From Ptiloglossa arizonensis (Eukaryota > Arthropoda > Insecta > Hymenoptera > Colletidae), in NCBI RefSeq assembly GCF_051014685.1, contig NW_027479467.1, forward strand, positions 1 through 64,000: DNA of 64,000 nucleotides, in the 5' to 3' direction. Shown one piece after another: positions 11,220 to 24,707 of this stretch. Position 1 is the first letter of the stretch; each line of letters begins with the position of its first letter. The notes under the pieces were generated by a model that had not been told where the DNA came from, made no database searches, and saw only the letters and a list, made by a program, of their open reading frames with translations. A program made the translations under genes and the position numbers.

Positions 11220-12869
11220 GCATACCGTTGTAATCGGGCGAGTTTCTACTTTCAGACGCAGCAGGAATTTTTGGGTTTGGTCAATCCGTTCGCGAGATAT
11301 GGGACTTTGAAGCTAAGGAGTGGTGGAGAAGACAACAAATTTTTCGCAATTCTGCTGCTCCAAACGCTTAACCAGAATGGTATGGCGAAAAAATACGCAT
11401 ACCGTTGTAATCGGGCGAGTTTCTACTTTCAGACGCAACAGGAATTTTTGGGTTGGGTCAATCCGTTCGCGAGATATGGGAGTTTGAAGCCAAGAAATGG
11501 TTGAGAAGGCACAAAATTTTTCGCACTTCTGCTGCTCCAAACGCTTAACCAGAAAGGACTACGGAAAAAATACACATACGGTTGTAATCGTGCGCGTTTC
11601 TACTTTCAGACGCAACAGGAATTTTTGGGTTATGTCAATCCGTTCGCGAGATATGGGACTTTGAAGCTAAGGAGTGGTGGAGAAGACAACAAATTTTTCG
11701 CAATTCTGCTGCTCCAAACGCTGAACCAGAAAGGCCTAGGGAAAAAATACGCATACCGTTGTAATCGGGCGAGTTTCTACTTTCAGACGCAGAAGGTATT
11801 TTTGGTTTTGGTCAATCCGTTCGCGAGATATGGGACTTTGAAGCTAAGGAGTGGCGGAGATGACAACAAATTTTTCGCAATTCTGCTGCTCCAAACGCTT
11901 AACCAGAATGGTATAGGGAAAAAATACACATACCGTTGAAATCGGGCGAGTTTCTACTTTCAGACGCAACAGGAATTTTTGGGTTGGGTCAATCGGTTCG
12001 CGAGATATGGCACTTTGAAGCCAAGAAATGGTTGAGAAGACACAAATTTTTCGAAATTCTGCTGCTCCAAACGCTTAACTAGAATGGCATAGGGAAAAAA
12101 TACACATACCGTTGTAATCGTGCGAGTTTCTACTTTCAGACGCAACAGGAATTTTTGGATTGGGTCAATCCGTTCGCGAGATATGGGACTTTGAAGCCAA
12201 GAAATGGTTGAGAAGACAACAAATTTTTCGCAATTCTGCTGCTCCAAACGCTTAACCAGAATGGCATAGGGAAAAAATACACATGCCGTTGTAATCGGGC
12301 GAGTTTCTACTTTCAGACGCAGCAGGAATTTTTGGGTTCGGTCAATCCGTTCGCGAGATATGGGACTTTGAAGCTAAGGAGTGGTGGAGAAGACAACAAA
12401 TTTTTCCCAATTCTGCTGCTCCAAACGCTTAACCAGAATGGTATAGGGAAAAAATACACATACCGTTGTAATCGGGCGAGTTTCTATTTTCAGACGCAAC
12501 AGGAATTTTTGGGTTGGGTCAATCCGTTCGCGAGATATGGGACTTTGAAGCCAAGAAATGGTTGAGAAGACAACAAATTTTTCGCACTTCTGCTGCTCCA
12601 AACGCTTAACCAGAAAGGCCTAGGGAAAAAATACACATACCGTTGTAATCGTGCGAGTTTCTACTTTCAGACGCAACAGGAATTTTTGGGTTATGTCAAT
12701 CCGTTCGCGAGATATGGGAGTTTGAAGCCAAGAAATGGTTGAGAGGGCAAAAAATTTTTCGCACTTCTGCTGCTCCAAACGCGAAACCAGAGTGGCCTAC
12801 GGAAAAAGTACACATACCGTTGTAATCGGGCGAGTTTCTACTTTCAGACGCAACAGGAATTTTTGGGTT
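10570..12869 (+). repeat. D unit, copy 1 (13 monomers, 2,300 bp)
   Basis: Tandemly repeated at an offset of exactly 2,300 bp: acaactaatt at 10,801 and 13,101, gggactgtgaag near 11,124 and 13,424, and gtatttttggttttgg near 11,797 and 14,097. The length is 13 x 177 minus one. The two full copies are almost identical, with only isolated substitutions such as cttagcc near 14,552 for cttaacc. Its first part overlaps the right end of block B. Confidence 0.85.
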
Positions 12870-15169
12870 GGGTCAATCCGTTCGCGAGATATGGGAGTTT
12901 GAAGCCAAGAAATGGTTGAGAGGGCAAAAAATTTTTCGCACTTCTGCTGCTCCAAACGCGAAACCAGAGTGGCCTACGGAAAAAGTACACATACCGTTGT
13001 AATCGGGCGAGTTTCTACTTTCAGACGCAACAGGAATTTTTGGGTTGGGTCAATCCGTTCGCGAGATATGGGACTTTGAAGCCAAGAAATGGTTGAGAAG
13101 ACAACTAATTTTTCGCAATTCTGCTGCTCCAAACGCTGAACCAGAATGGTATAGGGAAAAAATACGCATACCGTTGTAATCGGGCGAGTTTCTACTTTCA
13201 GACGCAGCAGGAATTTTTGGGTTTGGTCAATCCGTTCGCGAGATATGGGACTTTGAAGCTAAGGAGTGGTGGAGAAGACAACAAATTTTTCACAATTCTG
13301 CTGCTCCAAACGCTTAACCAGAATGGTATAGGGAAAAAATACACATACCGTTGAAATCGGGCGAGTTTCTACTTTCAGACGCAGCAGGAATTTTTGGGTT
13401 TGGTCAATCCGTTCGCGAGATATGGGACTGTGAAGCTAAGGAGTGGTGGAGAAGACAACAAATTTTTCGCAATTCTGCTGCTCCAAACGCTTAACCAGAA
13501 TGGTATAGCGAAAAAATACGCATACCGTTGTAATCGGGCGAGTTTCTACTTTCAGACGCAGCAGGAATTTTTGGGTTTGGTCAATCCGTTCGCGAGATAT
13601 GGGACTTTGAAGCTAAGGAGTGGTGGAGAAGACAACAAATTTTTCGCAATTCTGCTGCTCCAAACGCTTAACCAGAATGGTATGGCGAAAAAATACGCAT
13701 ACCGTTGTAATCGGGCGAGTTTCTACTTTCAGACGCAACAGGAATTTTTGGGTTGGGTCAATCCGTTCGCGAGATATGGGAGTTTGAAGCCAAGAAATGG
13801 TTGAGAAGGCACAAAATTTTTCGCACTTCTGCTGCTCCAAACGCTTAACCAGAAAGGACTACGGAAAAAATACACATACGGTTGTAATCGTGCGCGTTTC
13901 TACTTTCAGACGCAACAGGAATTTTTGGGTTATGTCAATCCGTTCGCGAGATATGGGACTTTGAAGCTAAGGAGTGGTGGAGAAGACAACAAATTTTTCG
14001 CAATTCTGCTGCTCCAAACGCTGAACCAGAAAGGCCTAGGGAAAAAATACGCATACCGTTGTAATCGGGCGAGTTTCTACTTTCAGACGCAGAAGGTATT
14101 TTTGGTTTTGGTCAATCCGTTCGCGAGATATGGGACTTTGAAGCTAAGGAGTGGCGGAGATGACAACAAATTTTTCGCAATTCTGCTGCTCCAAACGCTT
14201 AACCAGAATGGTATAGGGAAAAAATACACATACCGTTGAAATCGGGCGAGTTTCTACTTTCAGACGCAACAGGAATTTTTGGGTTGGGTCAATCGGTTCG
14301 CGAGATATGGCACTTTGAAGCCAAGAAATGGTTGAGAAGACACAAATTTTTCGAAATTCTGCTGCTCCAAACGCTTAACTAGAATGGCATAGGGAAAAAA
14401 TACACATACCGTTGTAATCGTGCGAGTTTCTACTTTCAGACGCAACAGGAATTTTTGGATTGGGTCAATCCGTTCGCGAGATATGGGACTTTGAAGCCAA
14501 GAAATGGTTGAGAAGACAACAAATTTTTCGCAATTCTGCTGCTCCAAACGCTTAGCCAGAATGGCATAGGGAAAAAATACACATGCCGTTGTAATCGGGC
14601 GAGTTTCTACTTTCAGACGCAGCAGGAATTTTTGGGTTCGGTCAATCCGTTCGCGAGATATGGGACTTTGAAGCTAAGGAGTGGTGGAGAAGACAACAAA
14701 TTTTTCCCAATTCTGCTGCTCCAAACGCTTAACCAGAATGGTATAGGGAAAAAATACACATACCGTTGTAATCGGGCGAGTTTCTATTTTCAGACGCAAC
14801 AGGAATTTTTGGGTTGGGTCAATCCGTTCGCGAGATATGGGACTTTGAAGCCAAGAAATGGTTGAGAAGACAACAAATTTTTCGCACTTCTGCTGCTCCA
14901 AACGCTTAACCAGAAAGGCCTAGGGAAAAAATACACATACCGTTGTAATCGTGCGAGTTTCTACTTTCAGACGCAACAGGAATTTTTGGGTTATGTCAAT
15001 CCGTTCGCGAGATATGGGAGTTTGAAGCCAAGAAATGGTTGAGAGGGCAAAAAATTTTTCGCACTTCTGCTGCTCCAAACGCGAAACCAGAGTGGCCTAC
15101 GGAAAAAGTACACATACCGTTGTAATCGGGCGAGTTTCTACTTTCAGACGCAACAGGAATTTTTGGGTT
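12870..15169 (+). repeat. D unit, copy 2 (13 monomers, 2,300 bp)
   Basis: Near-identical to copy 1 through its whole length. It carries the same ordered set of variants, including the double gagggcaaaaaa/ggcctacgg monomers at the junction (12,730-12,990) produced by tandem joining. Its near identity to copy 1 indicates recent duplication or ongoing homogenisation. Confidence 0.85.
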
Positions 15170-15736
15170 GGGTCAATCCGTTCGCGAGATATGGGAGTTT
15201 GAAGCCAAGAAATGGTTGAGAGGGCAAAAAATTTTTCGCACTTCTGCTGCTCCAAACGCGAAACCAGAGTGGCCTACGGAAAAAGTACACATACCGTTGT
15301 AATCGGGCGAGTTTCTACTTTCAGACGCAACAGGAATTTTTGGGTTGGGTCAATCCGTTCGCGAGATATGGGACTTTGAAGCCAAGAAATGGTTGAGAAG
15401 ACAACTAATTTTTCGCAATTCTGCTGCTCCAAACGCTGAACCAGAATGGTATAGGGAAAAAATACGCATACCGTTGTAATCGGGCGAGTTTCTACTTTCA
15501 GACGCAGCAGGAATTTTTGGGTTTGGTCAATCCGTTCGCGAGATATGGGACTTTGAAGCTAAGGAGTGGTGGAGAAGACAACAAATTTCTCACAATTCTG
15601 CTGCTCCAAACGCTTAACCAGAATGGTATAGGGAAAAAATACACATACCGTTGAAATCGGGCGAGTTTCTACTTTCAGACGCAGCAGGAATTTTTGGGTT
15701 TGGTCAATCCGTTCGCGAGATATGGGACTGTGAAGC
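15170..15736 (+). repeat. D unit, truncated third copy
   Basis: Matches the first 567 bp of the D unit (offset 2,300 from copy 2), then stops at gggactgtgaag. The next bases, ccaagaaatggttgagaag followed by acaactaattttt, belong two monomers earlier in the unit. The copy therefore ends at an unequal exchange junction inside a monomer. Confidence 0.75.
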
Positions 15737-17712
15737 CAAGAAATGGTTGAGAAGACAACTAATTTTTCGCAATTCTGCTGCTCCAAACGCTGAACCAGAA
15801 TGGTATAGGGAAAAAATACGCATACCGTTGTAATCGGGCGAGTTTCTACTTTCAGACGCAGCAGGAATTTTTGGGTTTGGTCAATCCGTTCGCGAGATAT
15901 GGGACTTTGAAGCTAAGGAGTGGTGGAGATGACAACAAATTTTTCGCAATTCTGCTGCTCCAAACGCTTAACCAGAATGGTATAGGGAAAAAATACACAT
16001 GCCGTTGAAATCGGGCGAGTTTCTACTTTCAGACGCAACAGGAATTTTTGGGTTGGGTCAATCCGTTCGCGAGATATGGGAGTTTGAAGCCAAGAAATGG
16101 TTGAGAAGGCACAAATTTTTTCGCAATTCTGCTGCTCCAAACGCTTAACCAGAAAGGCCTAGGGAAAAAATGCACATACCGTTGTAATCGGGCGAAATTC
16201 TACTTTCAGACGCAGCAGGAACTTTTGGGTTTGGTCAATCCGTTCGCGAGATATGGGACTTTGAAGCTAAGGAGTGGTGGAGAAGACAACAAATTTTTTG
16301 CAATTCTGCTGCTCCAAACGCTTAACCAGAATGGTATAGGGAAAAAATACACATACCGTTGAAATCGGGCGAGTTTCTACTTTCAGACGCAACAGGAATT
16401 TTTGGGTTGGGTCAATCCGTTCGCGAGATATGGGAGTTTGAAGCCAAGAAATGGTTGAGAAGGCACAAAATTTTTCGCACTTACGCTGCTCCAAACGCTT
16501 AACCAGAAAGGCCTAGGGAAAAAATACACATACCGTTGTAATCGTGCGAGTTTCTACTTTCAGACGCAACAGGAATTTTTGGGTTATGTCAATCCGTTCG
16601 CGAGATATGGGAGTTTGAAGCCAAGAAATGGTTGAGAGGGCAAAAAATTTTTCGCACTTCTGCTGCTCCAAACGCGAAACCAGAATGGCCTAGGGAAAAA
16701 GTACACATACCGTTGTAATCGGGCGAGTTTCTACTTTCAGACGCAGCAGGAATTTTTGGGTTTGGTCAATCCGTTCGCGAGATATGGGACTTTGAAGCTA
16801 AGGAGTGGTGGAGAAGACAACAAATTTTTCGCAATTCTGCTGCTCCAAACGCTTAACCAGAATGGTATAGGGAAAAAATACACATACTGTTGAAATCGGG
16901 CGAGTTTCTACTTTCAGACGCAACAGGAATTTTTGGGTAGGGTCAATCCGTTCGCGAGATATGGGAGTTTGAACCGAAGAAATGGTTGAGAAGGCACAAA
17001 ATTTTTCGCACTTCTGCTGCTCCAAACGCTTAACCAGAAAGGCCTAGGGAAAAAATGCACATACCGTTGTAATCGTGCGAGTTTCTACTTTCAGACGCAA
17101 CAGGAATTTTTGGGTTATGTCAATCCGTTCGCGAGATATGGGAGTTTGAAGCCAAGAAATGGTTGAGAGGGCAAAAAATTTTTCGCAATTCTGCTGCTCC
17201 AAACGCGAAACCAGAATGGCTTAGGGAAAAAGTACACATACCGTTGCAATCGGTCGAGTTTCTACTTTCAGACGCAACAGGAATTTTTGGGTTGGGTCAA
17301 TCCGTTCGCGAGATATGGGACTTTGAAGCCAAGAAATGGTTGAGAAGACAACAAATTTTTCGCAATTCTGCTGCTCCAAACGCTTAACCAGAATGGCATA
17401 GGGAAAAAATACACATACCGTTGTAATCGTGCGAGTTTCTACTTTCAGACGCAACAGGAATTTTTGCGTTAGGTCAATCCGTTCGCGAGATATGGGAGTT
17501 TGAATTCAAGAAATGGTTGACAAGACAATAAATTTTTCGCACTTCTGCTGCTCCAATCGCTTAACCAGAAAGGTACAGGGAAAAAATACACATACCGTTG
17601 AAATCGGACGAGTTTCTACTTTCAGACGCAACTGGAATTTTTGGGTTGGGTCAATCCGTTCGCGAGATATGGGAGTTTGAAGCCAAGAAATGGTAGAGAG
17701 GGCAAAAAATTT
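15737..17712 (+). repeat. Mosaic segment between D and block C
   Basis: About eleven monomers without one continuous partner. 15,737-15,900 repeats 15,383-15,546. The remainder mixes classes seen elsewhere: cttacgctgctcc near 16,480 as in A/B/C, gaaccgaag near 16,973 as in zone G, and caatcggtcgag with tgaattcaag/tgacaagacaataa (17,163-17,560) resembling 8,495-8,890. Private variants such as gggcgaaattctac near 16,190 and aacttttggg near 16,220 suggest longer separation from the homogenised blocks. Confidence 0.7.
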
Positions 17713-20700
17713 TTCGCACTTCTGCTGCTCCAAACGCGAAACCAGAATGGCCTAGGGAAAAAGTACACATACCGTTGTAATCGGGCGAGTTTCTACTTTC
17801 AGACGCAACAGGAATTTTTGGGTTGGGTCAATCCGTTCGCGAGATATGGGACTTTGAAGCCAAGAAATGGTTGAGAAGACAACAAATTTTTCGCAATTCT
17901 GCTGCTCCAAACGCTTAACCAGAATGGCCTAGGGAAAAAATACACATACCGTGGTAATCGTGCGAGTTTCTACTTTCAGACGCAACAGGAATTTTTGGGT
18001 TATGTCAATCCGTTCGCGAGATATGGGAGTTTGAAGCCAAGAAATGGTTGAGAGGGCAAAAAATTTTTCGCACTTCTGCTGCTCCAAACGCGAAACCAGA
18101 ATGGCCTAGGGAAAAGGTACACATACCGTTGTAATCGGGCGAGTTTCTACTTTCAGACGCAGCAGGAATTTTTGGGTTTGGTCAATCTGTTCGCGAGATA
18201 TGGGACTTTGAAGCTAAGGAGTGGTGGAGAAGACAACAAATTTTTCGCAATTCTGCTGCTCCAAACGCTTAACCAGAATGGTATAGCGAAAAAATACGCA
18301 TACCGTTGTAATCGGGCGAGTTTCTACTTTCAGACGCAGCAGGAATTTTTGGGTTTGGTCAATCCGTTCGCGAGATATGGGACTTTGAAGCTAAGGAGTG
18401 GTGGAGAAGACAACAAATTTTTCGCAATTCTGCTGCTCCAAACGCTTAACCAGAATGGTATGGCGAAAAAATACGCATACCGTTGTAATCGGGCGAGTTT
18501 CTACTTTCAGACGCAGCAGGAATTTTTGGGTTTGGTCAATCCGTTCGCGAGATATGGGACTTTGAAGTTAAGGAGTGGTGGAGAAGACAACAAATTTTTC
18601 GCAATTCTGCTGCTCCAAAAGCTTAACCAGAATGGTATAGGGAAAAAATACACATACCGTTGAAATCGGGCGAGTTTCTACTTTCAGACGCAACAGGAAT
18701 TTTTGGGTTGGGTCAATCCGTTCGCGAGATATGGGAGTTTGAAGCGAAGAAATGGTTGAGAAGGCTCAAAATTTTTCGCACTTCTGCTGCTCCAAACGCT
18801 TAACCAGAAAGGCCTAGGGAAAAAATACACATACCGTTGTAATCGTGCGAGTTTCTACTTTCAGACGCAACAGGAATTTTTGGGTTATGTCAATCCGTTC
18901 GCGAGATATGGGAGTTTGAAGCCAAGAAATGGTTGAGAGGGCAACAAATTTTTCGCACTTCTGCTGCTCCAAACGCGAAACCAGAAAGGCCTAGGGAAAA
19001 AGTACACATACCGTTGTAATCGGGCGAGTTTCTACTTTCAGACGCAGCAGGAATTTTTGGGTTTGGTCAATCCGTTCGTGAGATATGGGACTTTGAAGCT
19101 AAGGAGTGGTGGAGATGACAACAAATTTTTCGCAATTCTGCTGCTCCAAACGCTTAACCAGAATGGTATAGGGAAAAAATACACATACCGTTGAAATCGG
19201 GCGAGTTTCTACTTTCAGACGCAACAGGAATTTTTGGGTTGGGTCAATCCGTTCGCGAGATATGGGAGTTTTGAAGCCACGAAATGGTTGAGAAGGCACA
19301 AAATTTTTCGCACTTCTGCTGCTCCAAACGCTTAAGCAGAAAGGCCTAGGGAAAAAATACGCATACCGTTGTAATCGGGCGAGTTTCTACTTTCAGACGC
19401 AGCAGGAATTTTTGGGTTTGGTCAATCCGTTCGCGAGATATGGGACTTTGAAGCTAAGGAGTGGTGGAGAAGACAACAAATTTTTCGGAATTCTGCTGCT
19501 CCAAACGCTTAACCAGAATGGTATAGGGAAAAAATACGCATACCGTTGTAATCGGGCGAGTTTCTACTTTCAGACGCAGCAGGAATTTTTGGGTTTGGTC
19601 AATCCGTTCGCGAGATATGGGACTTTGAAGCTAAGGAGTGGTGGAGAAGACAACAAATTTTTCTCAATTCTGCTGCTCCAAACGCTTAACCAGAATGGTA
19701 TAGGGAAAAAATACACATACCGTTGAAATCGGGCGAGTTTCTACTTTCAGACGCAACAGGAATTTTTGGGTTGGGTCAATCCGTTTGCGAGATATGGGAG
19801 TTTGAATCCAAGAAATGGTTGAGAAGGCACAAAATTTTTCGCACTTACGCTGCTCCAAACGCTTAACCAGAAAGGCCTAGGGAAAAAATACACATACCGT
19901 CGTAATCGTGCGAGTTTCTACTTTCAGACGCAACAGGAATTTTTGGGTTATGTCAATCCGTTCGCGAGATATGGGAGTTTGAAGCCAAGAAATGGTTGAG
20001 AGGGCAAAAAATTTTTCGCACTTCTGCTGCTCCAAACGCGAAACCAGAATGGCCTAGGGAAAAAGTACACATACCGTTGCAATCGGTCGAGTTTCTACTT
20101 TCAGACGCAACAGGAATTTTTGGGTTGGGTCAATCCGTTCGCGAGATATGGGACTTTGAAGCCAAGAAATGGTTGAGAAGACAACAAATTTTTCGCAATT
20201 CTGCTGCTCCAAACGCTTAACCAGAATGGCATAGGGAAAAAATACACATACCGTTGTAATCGTGCGAGTTTCTACTTTCAGACGCAACAGGAATTTTTGC
20301 GTTAGGTCAATCCGTTCGCGAGATATGGGAGTTTGAATCCAAGAAATGGTTGACAAGACAATAAATTTTTCGCACTTCTGCTGCTCCAATCGCTTAACCA
20401 GAATGGTATAGGGAAAAAATACACATACCGTTGAAATCGGACGAGTTTCTACTATCAGACGCAACAGTAATTTTTGGGTTATGTCAATCCGTTCGCGAGA
20501 TATGGGACTTTGAAGCCAAAAAATGGTTGAGAAGACAACAAATTTTTCGCACTTCTGCTGCTCCAAACGCTTAACCAGAAAGGCCTAGGGAAAAAATACA
20601 CATACCGTTGTAATCGTGCGAGTTTCTACTTTCAGACGCAACAGGAATTTTTGGGTTATGTCAATCCGTTCGCGAGATATGGGAGTTTGAAGCCAAGAAA

Positions 20701-22723
20701 TGGTTGAGAGGGCAAAAAATTTTTCGCACTTCTGCTGCTCCACACGCGAAACCAGAATGGCCTAGGGAAAAAGTACACATACCGTTGTAATCGGGCGAGT
20801 TTCTACTTTCAAACGCAACAGGAATTTTTGGGTTGGGTCAATCCATTCGCGAGATATGGGACTTTGAAGCCAAGAAATGGTTGAGAAGACAACAAATTTT
20901 TCGCAATTCTGCTGCTCCAAACGCTTAACCAGAATGGCCTAGGGAAAAAATACACATACCGTTGTAATCGTGCGAGTTTCTACTTTCAGACGCAACAGGA
21001 ATTTTTGGGTTATGTCAATCCGTTCGCGAGATATGGGAGTTTGAAGCCAAGAAATGGTTGAGAGGGCAAAAAATTTTTCGCACTTCTGCTGCTCCAAACG
21101 CGAAACCAGAAAGGCCTAGGGAAAAAGTACACATACCGTTGCAATGGGTCGAGTTTCTACTTTCAGACGCAACAGGAATTTTTGGGTTGGGTCAATCCGT
21201 TCGCGAGATATGGGAGTTTGAAGCCAAGAAATGGTTGAGAAGAGAATAAATTTTTCGCAATTCTGCTGCTCCAAACGCTTAACCAGAATGGCGTAGGGAA
21301 AAAATGCACATACCGTTGTAATCGGGCGAGTTTCTACTTTCAGACGAAATAGGAATTTTTGCGTTAGGTCAATCCGTTCGCGAGATATGGGAGTTTGAAT
21401 CCAAGAAATGGTTGACAAGACAATAAATTTTTCGCACTTCTGCTGCTCCAATCGCTTAACCAGAATGGTATAGGGAAAAAATACACATACCGTTGAAATC
21501 GGGCGAGTTTCTACTTTCAGACGCAACAGGGATTTTTGGGTTGGGTCAATCCGTTCGCGAGATATGGGAGTTTGAAGCCAAGAAATGGTTGAGAAGGCAC
21601 AAAATTTTTCGCACTTCTGCTGCTCCAAACGCTTAACCAGAAAGGACTACGGAAAAAATACACATACGGTTGTAATCGTGCGCGTTTCTACTTTCAGACG
21701 CAACAGGAATTTTTGGGTTATGTCAATCCGTTCGCGAGATATGGGAGTTTGAAGCCAAGAAATGGTTGAGAGGGCAAAAAATTTTTCGCAATTCTGCTGC
21801 TCCAAACGCGAAACCAGAGTGGCCTAGGGAAAAAGTACACATACCGTTGTAATCGGGCGAGTTTCTACTTTCAGACGCAACAGGAATTTTTGGGTTGGGT
21901 CAATCCGTTCGCGAGATATGGGACTTTGAAGCCAAGAAATGGTTGAGAAGACAACAAATTTTTCGCACTTCTGCTGCTCCAAACGCTTAACCAGAAAGGC
22001 CTAGGGAAAAAATACACATACCGTTGTAATCGTGCGAGTTTCTACTTTCAGACGCAACAGGAATTTTTGGGTTATGTCAATCCGTTCGCGAGATATGGGA
22101 GTTTGAAGCCAAGAAATGGTTGAGAGGGCAAAAAATTTTTCGCAATTCTGCTGCTCCAAACGCGAAACCAGAGTGGCCTACGGAAAAAGTACACATACCG
22201 TTGTAATCGGGCGAGTTTCTACTTTCAGACGCAACAGGAATTTTTGGGTTGGGTCAATCCGTTCGCGAGATATGGGACTTTGAAGCCAAGAAATGGTTGA
22301 GAAGACAACTAATTTTTCGCAATTCTGCTGCTCCAAACGCTGAACCAGAATGGTATAGGGAAAAAATACGCATACCGTTGTAATCGGGCGAGTTTCTACT
22401 TTCAGACGCAGCAGGAATTTTTGGGTTTGGTCAATCCGTTCGCGAGATATGGGACTTTGAAGCTAAGGAGTGGTTGAGAAGACAACAAATTTTTCACAAT
22501 TCTGCTGCTCCAAACGCTTAACCAGAATGGTATAGGGAAAAAATACACATACCGTTGAAATCGGGCGAGTTTCTACTTTCAGACGCAGCAGGAATTTTTG
22601 GGTTTGGTCAATCCGTTCGCGAGATATGGGACTGTGAAGCTAAGGAGTGGTGGAGAAGACAACAAATTTTTCGCAATTCTGCTGCTCCAAACGCTTAACC
22701 AGAATGGTATAGCGAAAAAATAC
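17713..22723 (+). repeat. Block C: large duplicated segment, copy 3
   Basis: Copy of block B about 65 monomers downstream and of block A about 101 monomers downstream. All class transitions are in the same order, and it carries gaagcgaagaaatgg with gaaggctcaaaa near 18,745, shared with B but not A. It ends at ggtatagcgaaaaaatac (22,706-22,723), where the two monomers present in the equivalent place at about 24,655-25,010 are missing. Confidence 0.85.
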
Positions 22724-24707
22724 ACATACCGTTGTAATCGTGCGAGTTTCTAATTTCAGACGCAACAGGAATTTTTGGGTTATGTCAATCCGTTCGCGAG
22801 ATATGGGAGTTTGAAGCCAAGAAATGGTTGACAGGGCAAAAAATTTTTCGCACTTCTGCTGCTCCAAACGCGAAACCAGAAACGCCTAGGGAAAAAGTAC
22901 ACATACGGTTGTAATCGGGCGAGTTTCTACTTTCAGACGCAGCAGGAATTTTTGGGTTTGGTCAATCCGTTCGCGAGATATGGCACTTTGAAGCCAAGAA
23001 ATGGTTGAGAAGACAACAAATTTTTCGCAATTCTGCTGCTCCAAACGCTTAACCAGAATGGCATGGGGAAAAAATACACATACCGTTGTAATCGTGCGAG
23101 TTTCTACTTTCAGACGCAACAGGAATTTTTGGGTTGGGTCAATCCGTGCGCGAGATATGGGACTTTGAAGCCAAGAAATGGTTGAGAAGACAACAAATTT
23201 TTCGCAATTCTGCTGCTCCAAACGCTTAACCAGAATGGCATAGGGAAAAAATACACATGCCGTTGTAATCGGGCGAGTTTGTACTCTCAGACGCAGCAGG
23301 AATTTTTGGGTTCGGTCAATCCGTTCGCGAGATATGGGACTTTGAAGCTAAGGAGTGGTGGAGAAGACAACAAATTTTTCCCAATTCTGCTGCTGCAAAC
23401 GCTTAACCAGAATGGTATAGGGAAAAAATACGCATACCGTTGTAATCGGGCGAGTTTCTACTTTCAGACGCAGCAGGAATTTTTGGGTTTGGTCAATCCG
23501 TTCGCGAGATATGGGACTTTGAAGCTAAGGAGTGGTGGAGATGACAACAAATTTTTCGCAATTCTGCTGCTCCAAACGCTTAACCAGAATGGTATAGGGA
23601 AAAAATACACATACCGTTGTAATCGTGCGCGTTTCTACTTTCAGACGCAACAGGAATTTTTGGGTTATGTCAATCCGTTCGCGAGATATGGGAGTTTGAA
23701 GCCAAGAAATGGTTGAGAGGGCAAAAAATTTTTCGCAATTCTGCTGCTCCCAACGCGAAACCAGAATGGCCTAGGGAAAAAGTACACATACCGTTGTAAT
23801 CGGGCGAGTTTCTACTTTCAGACGCAACAGGAATTTTTGGGTTGGGTCAATCCGTTCGCGAGATATGGGACTTTGAAGCCAAGAAATGGTTGAGAAGACA
23901 ACAAATTTTTCGCACTTCTGCTGCTCCAAACGCTTAACCAGAAAGGCCTAGGGAAAAAATACACATACCGTTGTAATCGTGCGAGTTTCTACTTTCAGAC
24001 GCAACAGGAATTTTTGGGTTATGTCAATCCGTTCGCGAGATATGGGAGTTTGAAGCCAAGAAATGGTTGAGAGGGCAAAAAATTTTTCGCACTTCTGCTG
24101 CTCCAAACGCGAAACCAGAGTGGCCTACGGAAAAAGTACACATACCGTTGTAATCGGGCGAGTTTCTACTTTCAGACGCAACAGGAATTTTTGGGTTGGG
24201 TCAATCCGTTCGCGAGATATGGGACTTTGAAGCCAAGAAATGGTTGAGAAGACAACTAATTTTTCGCAATTCTGCTGCTCCAAACGCTGAACCAGAATGG
24301 TATAGGGAAAAAATACGCATACCGTTGTAATCGGGCGAGTTTCTACTTTCAGACGCAGCAGGAATTTTTGGGTTTGGTCAATCCGTTCGCGAGATATGGG
24401 ACTTTGAAGCTAAGGAGTGGTTGAGAAGACAACAAATTTTTCACAATTCTGCTGCTCCAAACGCTTAACCAGAATGGCATAGGGAAAAAATACACATACC
24501 GTTGAAATCGGGCGAGTTTCTACTTTCAGACGCAGCAGGAATTTTTGGGTTTGGTCAATCCGTTCGCGAGATATGGGACTGTGAAGCTAAGGAGTGGTGG
24601 AGAAGACAACAAATTTTTCGCAATTCTGCTGCTCCAAACGCTTAACCAGAATGGTATAGCGAAAAAATACGCATACCGTTGTAATCGGGCGAGTTTCTAC
24701 TTTCAGA
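22724..24707 (+). repeat. E-related segment leading into the E blocks
   Basis: 22,886-23,430 matches 25,187-25,731 (offset 2,301), 28,904-29,448, 33,860-34,404 and 35,630-36,174. Landmarks are gaaacgcctaggg, ggcatggggaaa, the gtgcgcgag monomer, gagtttgtactctcag, and ttttcccaattctgctgctgc. From about 23,830 to 24,707 it matches 32,503-33,380 (offset 8,673 = 49 monomers). All offsets are exact multiples of 177. Confidence 0.8.
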
